From NCBI GenBank assembly GCA_051439375.1, contig JBFRWB010000245.1:6232-70231 (forward strand): DNA of 64,000 nt, in the 5' to 3' direction. Position 1 is the first letter of the stretch. Every line of letters begins with the position of its first letter. This document shows, piece after piece, positions 26,448-33,960 of this stretch. Source of the DNA: JBGTGT01 sp051439375. Its GTDB lineage: Bacteria > Cyanobacteriota > Cyanobacteriia > Cyanobacteriales > Microcystaceae. The position numbers and the translations under genes are program-made. Under the pieces are notes generated by a model. It made no database searches, was not told the DNA's origin, and worked only from the letters and a program-made list of their open reading frames with translations.

Positions 26448-26469
26448 TGTCAAACACCCTAATGCGTAG
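26448..26469 (+). repeat. Copy of a 22-nt interspersed repeat
   Basis: TGTCAAACACCCTAATGCGT followed by AG, related to 32612-32633 and to 15153-15174 (opposite strand). Confidence 0.7.
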
Positions 26470-26483
26470 TACCTTCCCTGTAG

Positions 26484-26503
26484 GGGCGCGGATGCTTGCG
26501 CCC
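26484..26503 (+). repeat. GC-rich hairpin at the head of the minisatellite
   Basis: GGGCGC (26484-26489) pairs with GCGCCC (26498-26503) across an 8-base loop GGATGCTT. This is a far richer GC composition than its surroundings and is typical of short cyanobacterial interspersed palindromes. Its last base coincides with the first base of the 21 bp array. Confidence 0.7.
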
Positions 26504-26712
26504 AGAAATCATTCCCGACTTCTCACAAATTATTCCCGACTTTTCAGAAATCATTCCCGACCTCTCAGAAATCATTCCCGACCCTTCAGAAATTGTTCCC
26601 GATCTCTCAGAAATCGTTCCCAACCCTTCAGAAATCGTTCCCGACCCTTCAGAAATCATTCCCGACTTCTCAGAAATCATTCCCGACCTCTCAGAAACCG
26701 TTCCACACCGCT
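26503..26712. repeat. Minisatellite, ten 21 bp units
   Basis: Ten head-to-tail 21 bp units with consensus CAGAAATCATTCCCGACCCT plus T. Units 1, 3, 4, 8 and 9 are closest to consensus, unit 10 is degenerate. Because 21 is a multiple of three, frames remain open on both strands, giving a heptapeptide SEIIPDP/L on the plus strand. Substitutions within that frame are mostly conservative, but no start signal or flanking coding sequence supports a gene. Confidence 0.9.
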
Positions 26713-26863
26713 ATAGAATTGTTTCTTAAAGCCTGTGTACAATTCATACAAGCGTCAGAGTAATTAATTCAGGTTTGTCCACATTTCCCGAAAGCCCGTT
26801 TATGAGTTTAAAGTGCTTTTTGAATGCGTGACTTTTGGCTTTTGACTTGCCCGTAGGGCAGCC

Positions 26864-29359
26864 CTATAATTCCTTTAACAAAGGTGATGCAATGCGCCAT
26901 GCTTTAACAAAATTTCCCTGCATCAAAGCAGCAATCCCATCTAATCCTTTAATTTCTGGGACAGTTGGTGCTAACTTTAAAGCCGGTTTGACTGCCTTTT
27001 CAGCCGCTTTCGGTTGCCATTGATAAAGATAAACAAAGGCTAAATAAGCATGGGAATAAGGATTATTATTATCTTTTTGAACTAAGACATTTAATGTATC
27101 CGTTGCCCCTTTCGCATCTTCTTGTAAAACATAGGAAAGGGCTAAATTATATAGCCAAGGAATTTCCTTTTGTTCGGGATTATTTTCTAAGCGATAATGT
27201 AAAGCAGCTTGTGCTTGTTGTAAATAATCTTGAATCGGATCATATTGGTTAAGGCGATCAACCTGTTGAAAAATAGGGTCTAATCCTTGAATCCCTAATG
27301 GTAAATAAGCCGATAATTGCCGTAGTTGAGTGACAAAATCTAGGGGAGGAGACGGTTGAGAAGGGGCAGTTTGATCTAAAGTCAGGTTAACCAATGGTGT
27401 GTCAATGGGGTAACTTTCTCCTGTCTTGCGATTAAGATAAGTGGCTTCTAAAGTGTAATTTCCATCAGGAATATTCCCATCAGGTAACATTGCCGTTTGT
27501 TCAATCACTTGAAAGGTTTGTAAGGGATCTTGTTTTGTTCTAACTGTTCCCATTCCCACCCCATGATCATGAATCCAAAACTGATTATTATTCGGATTAT
27601 CAACTGATTTCCATGTTAAAATAAGAATCCCATGCTCTAAACTTTCTCCTTTCCCTGACCAATAATAAGTAACAGGAATCGGAGAATTATTGGGGACTTT
27701 CTCTGGAACAATAACTTGATCTAATTTAACTTTATCTTGAGTGATGGCTAAAGGATTGACTGTAACCGTGGGTTGGCTGCGGTGATAGAGTTTAATTACA
27801 CTTTGATCGGGCAATTCCCAACGATTGAGTACCTGAAAACTGGCATCAGTTTTTAACTGTTCACCGAAAGCAAGTTGAGCCTCTCTTGCAAAGCCTGTTT
27901 CCCCTCCTTCCTTGCTAACAAACCAATCAATAGATTGACTATCTTGTTCAACTTCTTCAGGTTTTGTCCCTAATTCTCGTCCATAAACTTGAAAATCTCT
28001 TAACATTCCATAGTAACTAACATTATTATGATTGACCTCACCAACATTCGGAATAACCCCTAGATTAGATTGTTGATAAGGGGCATTATCGAGTACCGTT
28101 TGAATCAATTGAGGATGGGGATTCGGAAAATCTATCCGAGGATAACGAGAAACAGTCGGGCTTAAAACTTTAGCAATCGGGCTAATAACAGGAATCAAAT
28201 ATAATTGACCAATCATTGCTAAAAGGGCTAACCCTACCGTTACCCATCGCATAAATTTCCAGCGACCCCGCCATAATAATAAACAGTAAGATAAAACAAT
28301 TCCTAATATGGGTAAAATTGGCATTACATAACGGGTATCTTTATTAACATTAGCAGAACAAATGAAATAGGCTGCCACCAAATAAATCCCTAGCCATGTT
28401 AAACTTTGTTTTAATTGTTCACCCTCAATGGCTTCCTTATTGGTAGGGAAGCGTTTTAATAGATGTAAGCCGAATCCAACTAAAGGAATTAATAAAAGAA
28501 CCCAAGTAATCGCAGATGGTAAATCTTGCCAATAATAAGTCCATGCAGCTAAAGTATCTAAGGTTGGATCTCCTTCATTGGTTGCGGGAATAACCACCGA
28601 ATTTTGAGCCGTACTAAAGAGATAAATCCAATTAGTTCGATACCAAGGAAACCAAACAAAAGCTGATATAAAAAAACTAGCAATTAACTGTCCAACTCTT
28701 TCCCACTTCCGTTGTACAAGCTGACTGATTCCTAACCAGAGTAAAGGAACAATCAAGAAAAACATTCCACTTTGCTTGGTTAATAAAATCAACCCCCAAG
28801 CAACGCCCCAGATCCCTGTCCAAAGCCATTGTTCAGAGCGTTTATTGGCCAACTTCCACAGGGTTAAACTACAAAACCCTGCAATAGTTAAAGCCGTAAT
28901 GGGTGTATCTAAAAGGTACTCTAAACGATGGCTATATAAGCGAGGAAATAATAGACACATTCCCGCACTCCATAACCCAACTTGGGGATTAAATAAGACG
29001 CTTCCTAATGTATAAACACAGACAATTAATAAACCACTAAAAAATAGATTAACCCATAACGCTTGATCCGATCCCGTTCCCAATACTTGCTGAAAAGGTG
29101 TGGTTAAAAGATAAGTTAACGGAGGATATTTAGTAGAAATCATCCAAAAACTACGCCACCAGTCTCCACTTAAAAGATCAGGGGTTTGTAAGGCTTGTAA
29201 ATAACGTAGAGACAAACTAAGGTGATTACTTTGATCCCATTGGGGGGGAAATTGATCTAAACTAAGCCAGAGGCGATCGCTTAGGTTACTCAACAGCCAA
29301 AATAAGCTGAGTATCCCGAAAATAACTGATTTGTTAGAATAAATAGATTTTACTGACAT
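26864..29359 (-). CDS. Glycosyltransferase family 39 protein with C-terminal TPR region
   Basis: An 831-residue membrane protein. The first 400 residues hold about eleven hydrophobic helices and an early periplasmic loop WDQSNHLSLSLRYLQ that corresponds to the acidic catalytic loop of GT39/GT83 (PMT, ArnT) enzymes, which transfer sugars from polyprenyl-phosphate donors outside the membrane. KDTRYVMPILPILG (residue about 340) is a family-type segment. A periplasmic beta-rich region (about 420-670) and a helical C-terminus with TPR-like repeats (about 700-831, ALSYVLQEDAKGATDTL...) follow. Acceptor unknown. A neighbouring lipid-linked sugar synthase (GT2-GtrA) is encoded at 42.1 kb. Confidence 0.78.
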   Translation of the reverse strand: MSVKSIYSNKSVIFGILSLFWLLSNLSDRLWLSLDQFPPQWDQSNHLSLSLRYLQALQTPDLLSGDWWRSFWMISTKYPPLTYLLTTPFQQVLGTGSDQALWVNLFFSGLLIVCVYTLGSVLFNPQVGLWSAGMCLLFPRLYSHRLEYLLDTPITALTIAGFCSLTLWKLANKRSEQWLWTGIWGVAWGLILLTKQSGMFFLIVPLLWLGISQLVQRKWERVGQLIASFFISAFVWFPWYRTNWIYLFSTAQNSVVIPATNEGDPTLDTLAAWTYYWQDLPSAITWVLLLIPLVGFGLHLLKRFPTNKEAIEGEQLKQSLTWLGIYLVAAYFICSANVNKDTRYVMPILPILGIVLSYCLLLWRGRWKFMRWVTVGLALLAMIGQLYLIPVISPIAKVLSPTVSRYPRIDFPNPHPQLIQTVLDNAPYQQSNLGVIPNVGEVNHNNVSYYGMLRDFQVYGRELGTKPEEVEQDSQSIDWFVSKEGGETGFAREAQLAFGEQLKTDASFQVLNRWELPDQSVIKLYHRSQPTVTVNPLAITQDKVKLDQVIVPEKVPNNSPIPVTYYWSGKGESLEHGILILTWKSVDNPNNNQFWIHDHGVGMGTVRTKQDPLQTFQVIEQTAMLPDGNIPDGNYTLEATYLNRKTGESYPIDTPLVNLTLDQTAPSQPSPPLDFVTQLRQLSAYLPLGIQGLDPIFQQVDRLNQYDPIQDYLQQAQAALHYRLENNPEQKEIPWLYNLALSYVLQEDAKGATDTLNVLVQKDNNNPYSHAYLAFVYLYQWQPKAAEKAVKPALKLAPTVPEIKGLDGIAALMQGNFVKAWRIASPLLKEL

Positions 29360-29442
29360 ACATATACCAGTGAACAGTGAACACTTAACACTTAACAGTC
29401 AGAAACTGTTAGTGGGATGAAGATTTAGTATAAGCTATCAGG

Positions 29443-31122
29443 TTAAGAATTTGAATTGAGTTCAACCGTTGAAGACAAATTGTTCTCATGATGATTCTCG
29501 ATTGACTCAACCGTTAAAGAAGAAGATAAATTGGTTAAAGCAGCCTTAATAAACCCTAAAAATAAAGGATGAGACTGATTAGGACGAGAACGAAATTCAG
29601 GATGAAACTGAGAAGCAATAAAGAAAGGATGATTAGGATATTCGATAATTTCTACTAAGCGTCCATCAGGAGATGTTCCACTAATGATATAACCTGTTTC
29701 CAGAAAAAGATTACGATATGCGTTATTAAATTCATAGCGGTGGCGATGACGTTCATAAATCACTTCTTGATTATATAAAGAGTAGGTAAGGGTATTCGGG
29801 GTTAAACGACAAGGATAAAGCCCTAAACGCATCGTTCCCCCTAAGTCCACCACGTCTTCTTGTTCTGGCAACAAATTAATCACAGGATTAGGCGTATTTG
29901 CATCAAATTCTGCACTATTTGCCCGTTCTAAATTAGCCACATCCCTCGCCCACTCAATAATCGAACATTGCATCCCTAAACAGAGTCCTAAAAAGGGAAT
30001 CTGATGGTGACGGGCGTAGGCGATCGCTTGCACTTTACCATCTACCCCACGAATCCCAAATCCACCGGGAACTAAAATGCCTTGTATATCCTTAAGATAG
30101 TTTTCTGCACCATTTTCTTCAATATCCTCCGCACTCACCCATCTTAACTTCACTTCACTGTCACAAGCAATTCCAGCGTGTCCTAATGCTTCTACTACCG
30201 ACAAATAAGCATCTCCCAACTGAACATATTTTCCTACAATTGCGATTTCAAGGGTATGTTTAAGACAACGCATTTGATTCACTAAATGTTGCCATTGGAT
30301 TAAATCGGGGGTTCGTTGTTCAAGTCGGAGTAATTCTAAGGTTTGTTGCGCTAATCCTTCTTTTTCCAAAATCGGCGGAACAGCATAAATACTATCAGCA
30401 TCTTGGGCAGTAATAACAGATTCTACATCAACATCACAAAATTCAGCGATTTTTTCCTTCATTCCCTCTTGTAAAGGGCGATCGCAACGACAAACCAGTA
30501 CATCTGGCTGTATGCCAATGGAACGTAATTCCTTAACCGAGTGTTGAGTTGGTTTCGTCTTCATCTCCCTAGCCGCAGGAATCCACGGAATCAGGGTAAC
30601 GTGCATATAAACCACGTTATTACGCCCTACATCCTTCCTAAATTGACGAATGGCTTCTAAAAAGGGCAAAGATTCAATATCCCCTACCGTTCCCCCAATT
30701 TCAGTAATGACAATATCGGGATGGGTTTGTTTGGCGACTCGATGGATTCGTGCTTTAATTTCGTTGGTAATATGGGGAATCACTTGCACTGTGCCACCTT
30801 GGTATGCACCCCGACGTTCTTTATTAATAACAGCTTGATAAATTGAGCCAGTTGTGACACTATTAAGGCGAGACATGGAGGTATCGGTAAAGCGTTCGTA
30901 GTGGCCAAGGTCTAAGTCCGTTTCTGCCCCATCTTCGGTGACAAAAACTTCTCCATGCTGAAAAGGACTCATCGTACCGGGATCGACATTGATATAGGGA
31001 TCAAGTTTTAATATGGATACGGAATAATTGCGGGATTTGAGTAAGCGTCCCAAACTAGCAGCAACAATCCCTTTTCCGATACTAGAAACAACACCACCCG
31101 TAATAAAAACAAATTTAGCCAT
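29443..31122 (-). CDS. pyrG: CTP synthase
   Basis: A 559-residue enzyme that aminates UTP to CTP using glutamine and ATP. The N-terminal synthetase half begins MAKFVFITGGVVSSIGKGI, the canonical start, so this ATG (31122) is preferred over a frame opening 48 bases earlier. The amidotransferase half has VPGGFGIRG, the nucleophile motif GLCLGMQC, and the catalytic FHPEF near the end. The C-terminal 30 residues beyond the domain are Ser/Asn-rich and not conserved. It is 83 bp downstream of the GT39 start in the same orientation but upstream of it in transcription order. Confidence 0.96.
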   Translation of the reverse strand: MAKFVFITGGVVSSIGKGIVAASLGRLLKSRNYSVSILKLDPYINVDPGTMSPFQHGEVFVTEDGAETDLDLGHYERFTDTSMSRLNSVTTGSIYQAVINKERRGAYQGGTVQVIPHITNEIKARIHRVAKQTHPDIVITEIGGTVGDIESLPFLEAIRQFRKDVGRNNVVYMHVTLIPWIPAAREMKTKPTQHSVKELRSIGIQPDVLVCRCDRPLQEGMKEKIAEFCDVDVESVITAQDADSIYAVPPILEKEGLAQQTLELLRLEQRTPDLIQWQHLVNQMRCLKHTLEIAIVGKYVQLGDAYLSVVEALGHAGIACDSEVKLRWVSAEDIEENGAENYLKDIQGILVPGGFGIRGVDGKVQAIAYARHHQIPFLGLCLGMQCSIIEWARDVANLERANSAEFDANTPNPVINLLPEQEDVVDLGGTMRLGLYPCRLTPNTLTYSLYNQEVIYERHRHRYEFNNAYRNLFLETGYIISGTSPDGRLVEIIEYPNHPFFIASQFHPEFRSRPNQSHPLFLGFIKAALTNLSSSLTVESIENHHENNLSSTVELNSNS

Positions 31123-31247
31123 ATTAATCCTTGTTTGTCTGCATCGAATCGAATTGTGAAAATTGTTCACTGGTGTATTCTATCGCAAACTTAAACGATA
31201 ATTACCCATTTCTCTTGCTTTTTGCTATTTTGTTGAAAAATAAACAA

Positions 31248-31271
31248 AGAGACGTTCCACGAAACGTCTCT
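31248..31271 (-). terminator. Hairpin, probable terminator of the COG0523 gene
   Basis: AGAGACGTT (31248-31256) pairs with AACGTCTCT (31263-31271) around six bases. On the minus strand it is followed by TTTGTTTATTTTT, a U-rich run, so it could end the metallochaperone transcript 80 bp past its stop. The same palindrome type is common in cyanobacterial spacers. Confidence 0.6.
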
Positions 31272-31352
31272 ACAGTAAATTAGAAAAGGTAGCCAGATAT
31301 TCTTAAAAAGATAGACTTATTTACCAAAGTCTTTCTCTTGACTATCATTTTG

Positions 31353-32468
31353 TCAAGCAAAACAATTATTAATCTGATCTCTAAGGGTGTCATGGTCTAA
31401 ATTTTGGCCAATAAAGACTAACTGATTTTTGCGATCGCTTTCGTTTTTCCACTCATCATCTTCGAGGGTAAACCGTTTACCACTGAGATGAAAAATGTGA
31501 CGTTGCGGACTTTCATCAAACCAAAGAATTCCTTTTGCACGAAAGATATTTTCAGGAAGTTGATTATCGAGAAAGTATTGAAATTTGCGAATCGATAATG
31601 GTTTATCACTCATAATAGAAAGAGACGTAAACCCATCATTTTCTAGGTGATCGGAATGGTGGTGGTGGTCATGATCATGATGATGTTCGTGATGTTCATG
31701 ATGCCCATGATTGTGATGCCCATGTTCATGATGCCCATGATCGTGGTCATGATCATGATGGTGGTGATGTTCATGGTCGTGTTTTTCTTTTTCATCTGCG
31801 GCTTCAAAATATTTATCAGATTCAAACAACCCCACACTAAGAACTAAAGGTAAGGATACTTGAGATTTTTGAGTGCGTAAAATACGAGCCCCATCTTTGA
31901 TATCTCGAATTTTGACCTCTAATAAATCAACATCCGCTTCATCCACTAAATCCGTTTTATTGAGAACGATAATATCACCATAGGCGATTTGGCTATAAGC
32001 TGCTTCAGAATTAAACAAATCAAGACTATAATTGGCAGAATCTACCATGGTAACGATAGAATCTAAACGGGTCATATCTCTTAACTCTGTTCCTAAAAAG
32101 GTTAATGCAACGGGTAAAGGATCAGCTAATCCTGTTGTTTCAACCACCAAGTAATCTACCTTATCGGGATGTTCTAAAATCTTATAAACGGCTTGCACTA
32201 AATCTTCATTAATGGTGCAACAAATACAGCCATTGTTTAACTCTACCATATTGTCTTCGGTAGAAATAATTAATTCGTTATCAATGCCAATCTCACCAAA
32301 CTCATTAACCAAAACAGCCGTTTTAAGTCCCTGTTGATTGGTTAAAATGTGATTCAGTAGGGTTGTTTTTCCACTGCCTAAAAATCCCGTAATAATGGTA
32401 ACAGGTAAGCCTTGTTTGGCCGTATCCATGGGGGTTGAAAGGTTCGTTTTAGAGTCAACAGTTTGCAT
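31353..32468 (-). CDS. COG0523 (CobW-like) GTPase metallochaperone with His-rich loop
   Basis: A 371-residue G3E GTPase. Walker A GFLGSGKTTLL, the metal-binding GCICC motif (NNGCICCTI), VETTGLADP (switch) and NKTD for guanine. A linker of about 50 residues between the two domains is almost all His, Asp, Glu and Gly, a metal-binding region usual in zinc-related members such as ZNG1/YeiR. The C-terminal CobW_C domain is present (ILWFDESPQRHIFHLSG). The ATG at 32468 is used; an earlier start in frame (32549) would add 27 unrelated residues. Zinc delivery is more likely than a role in cobalamin synthesis, but no Zur box could be confirmed upstream. Confidence 0.88.
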   Translation of the reverse strand: MQTVDSKTNLSTPMDTAKQGLPVTIITGFLGSGKTTLLNHILTNQQGLKTAVLVNEFGEIGIDNELIISTEDNMVELNNGCICCTINEDLVQAVYKILEHPDKVDYLVVETTGLADPLPVALTFLGTELRDMTRLDSIVTMVDSANYSLDLFNSEAAYSQIAYGDIIVLNKTDLVDEADVDLLEVKIRDIKDGARILRTQKSQVSLPLVLSVGLFESDKYFEAADEKEKHDHEHHHHHDHDHDHGHHEHGHHNHGHHEHHEHHHDHDHHHHSDHLENDGFTSLSIMSDKPLSIRKFQYFLDNQLPENIFRAKGILWFDESPQRHIFHLSGKRFTLEDDEWKNESDRKNQLVFIGQNLDHDTLRDQINNCFA

Positions 32469-32611
32469 AGTTGATTTGCTGTTACTACAATAGATTTTAA
32501 TCGATTGTCCAAAGATTAGAACTGTCTGGACAGCTATAGTTCTACGCACAAGTTAAAAAGGAACAAGCAAGAGGCAAAAGTAAGCGATGATTAGGTTTCA
32601 AGACTTACAGG

Positions 32612-32633
32612 TGTCAAACACTTTAATGCGTAG
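32612..32633 (+). repeat. Copy of a 22-nt interspersed repeat
   Basis: TGTCAAACACTTTAATGCGT followed by AG and then GGCTATA, which joins this repeat with the TATAGCCCTACG repeat seen near 51880. The spacer also contains a CTATAGTTCTACG relative near 32535. Confidence 0.7.
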
Positions 32634-32768
32634 GGCTATACTTTCTCTATCTTAAACCCTGATTCTCTATTTCAAAATCGAAAAAAACCTAAATGTATAA
32701 AGATCCCGTCTGGCCAATTCTCAGGGACAAACGGGAAAAAAGCAATAATTAGGATGGATTTAGGAAAA

Positions 32769-33143
32769 TTAGGCAATAATAGCAGCGTTTCCTTCAACAG
32801 CGAAGCCTCTGGCTTTCCATGCGGGAAGTCCGCCTTTCAACTCGGCTACATTCAAGTAACCCGCTTCCCGTAGTAAGCTGGCTGCTTCAGCAGTTACTTC
32901 ATCAGTTTCGCCGTAAATGTAAATATCACGGACTAATTCTAAGCTTACCAGTGCAGAAGACACTAATTCGGTTAAAGGTAGAGAAACTGCACCCATAATG
33001 TGGCTAACGTTAAACGCATTCCGACTGCGTACATCGATGATGGTTAAAGCAGGTTCACCCCAGTTAAGGCGACTATTTAAGTCTTGAACCGTGCTTTGCG
33101 CCTTAATACTTGGAGGAATGGGAATAATACCAGATAAAGTCAT
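32769..33143 (-). CDS. Rhodanese-like domain protein lacking the catalytic cysteine
   Basis: A 124-residue single rhodanese domain. The N-terminal IIDVRSRNAFNVSHIMGAVSLP and the C-terminal LKGGLPAWKARGF are typical. The active-site loop, normally CxxGxR/S, reads IYIYGETDEVT around residues 74-84: a tyrosine stands where the sulfur-carrying cysteine should be, so thiosulfate sulfurtransferase activity is not expected. It may be a binding or regulatory module. A well-formed promoter lies directly upstream, suggesting good expression. It is divergent from the formyl-THF cyclo-ligase gene (115 bp). Confidence 0.85.
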   Translation of the reverse strand: MTLSGIIPIPPSIKAQSTVQDLNSRLNWGEPALTIIDVRSRNAFNVSHIMGAVSLPLTELVSSALVSLELVRDIYIYGETDEVTAEAASLLREAGYLNVAELKGGLPAWKARGFAVEGNAAIIA

Positions 33144-33181
33144 GATTTTGTTTTGAGTAAAGTGTTGAGGTCAATATAAGT

Positions 33182-33210
33182 ATTGTAACGAATTGTTAAA
33201 AATATGTAAA
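33182..33210 (-). promoter_or_regulatory. Promoter of the rhodanese-like gene
   Basis: Minus strand TTTACA (33205-33210), 17 bp spacer, TACAAT (33182-33187). The start codon is at 33143, giving a leader of about 30 bases. Confidence 0.6.
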
Positions 33211-33258
33211 GTATCGTAAAAAACATTTGACAAAATTGTTGTTCATCTGATCAAAACC

Positions 33259-33816
33259 ATGTCTCTTAAAGCACAACTCAGACAAGAAATCTTGCAAAAA
33301 CGCCTCTCTTTGCCGAAAAAGACGTGGCAAAACAGCAGTGATCGCCTTTGTCAGCAATTATCAACCTGTCCCTTCTTTCAACAAGCGAAAACGGTTCTAG
33401 CCTATTTCAGCTTTCGCCAAGAACCCACTTTGCAACCCCTCTTTACTACCCGAAAAAAATGGGGATTTCCCCGTTGTGTAGATAAAAACTTAGTCTGGCA
33501 TCTTTGGCGACCCAATGACCTATTAAAGCGGGGAAAATATGGATTAACCGAGCCAGAAGAAAGTTTACCCTTAATTAATGCGTCTTCTGTGGATTTAATT
33601 TTAGTTCCCGCCGTGGCTTGCGATCGCCTTGGCTATCGTCTCGGTTATGGAGGAGGATATTATGATCGTCTCTTAGGTGATCCAACGATGAAATCAGTCC
33701 CGACTTTGGCTATTGTTTTTGATTTTGCCTATGTTTCGCAACTTCCAATTGATCCTTGGGATCAACGGCTGACAGGGGTTTGCACGGATCAGCAATGGCA
33801 ATTATTCGAGAAATAA
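33259..33816 (+). CDS. 5-formyltetrahydrofolate cyclo-ligase
   Basis: A 185-residue protein that converts 5-formyl-THF to 5,10-methenyl-THF with ATP, recycling a folate form that inhibits other enzymes. Family blocks are ALRQEILQKRLSL-like N-terminal helix (residues 4-17), LAYFSFRQEP, DLILVPAVACDRLGYRLGYGGGYYDR, the last including the phosphate-binding glycine run. Length is normal. It follows the rhodanese gene divergently; folE elsewhere in the window belongs to the same cofactor economy, as does gcvT, which uses THF. Confidence 0.92.
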   Translation: MSLKAQLRQEILQKRLSLPKKTWQNSSDRLCQQLSTCPFFQQAKTVLAYFSFRQEPTLQPLFTTRKKWGFPRCVDKNLVWHLWRPNDLLKRGKYGLTEPEESLPLINASSVDLILVPAVACDRLGYRLGYGGGYYDRLLGDPTMKSVPTLAIVFDFAYVSQLPIDPWDQRLTGVCTDQQWQLFEK

Positions 33817-33826
33817 TCAACTGGGG

Positions 33827-33855
33827 TTGTCACTTTATTCTTTTATCGCTATACT
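33827..33855 (+). promoter_or_regulatory. Promoter of the initiator tRNA
   Basis: TTGTCA (33827-33832), 17 bp, TATACT (33850-33855), with the mature tRNA 5' end at 33867. The spacing and sequences are close to the sigma-70 consensus. Confidence 0.75.
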
Positions 33856-33866
33856 AGGACAGGCAT

Positions 33867-33940
<74 letters not shown>

Positions 33941-33960
33941 TTACATTCTCGACATCTTCG

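Larger units (their letters stand above)
26261..26863. other. Repeat-rich spacer of 0.6 kb
   Basis: No real gene seen. It holds, in order, a 22-nt interspersed repeat (26448-26469), a GC-rich hairpin (26484-26503), a 21 bp minisatellite (26503-26712) and, near 26840-26875, a CAAGTCAAAAG-type repeat (minus strand) also found near 46270 and 51885. Confidence 0.7.

Noticed and set aside
26503..26712. CRISPR array
   Set aside because: The 21 bp units are directly adjacent with no spacers.
26369..26729. Open frames across the 21 bp minisatellite on both strands
   Set aside because: Frames stay open because the unit is a multiple of three; no ribosome binding site or conserved flanks.
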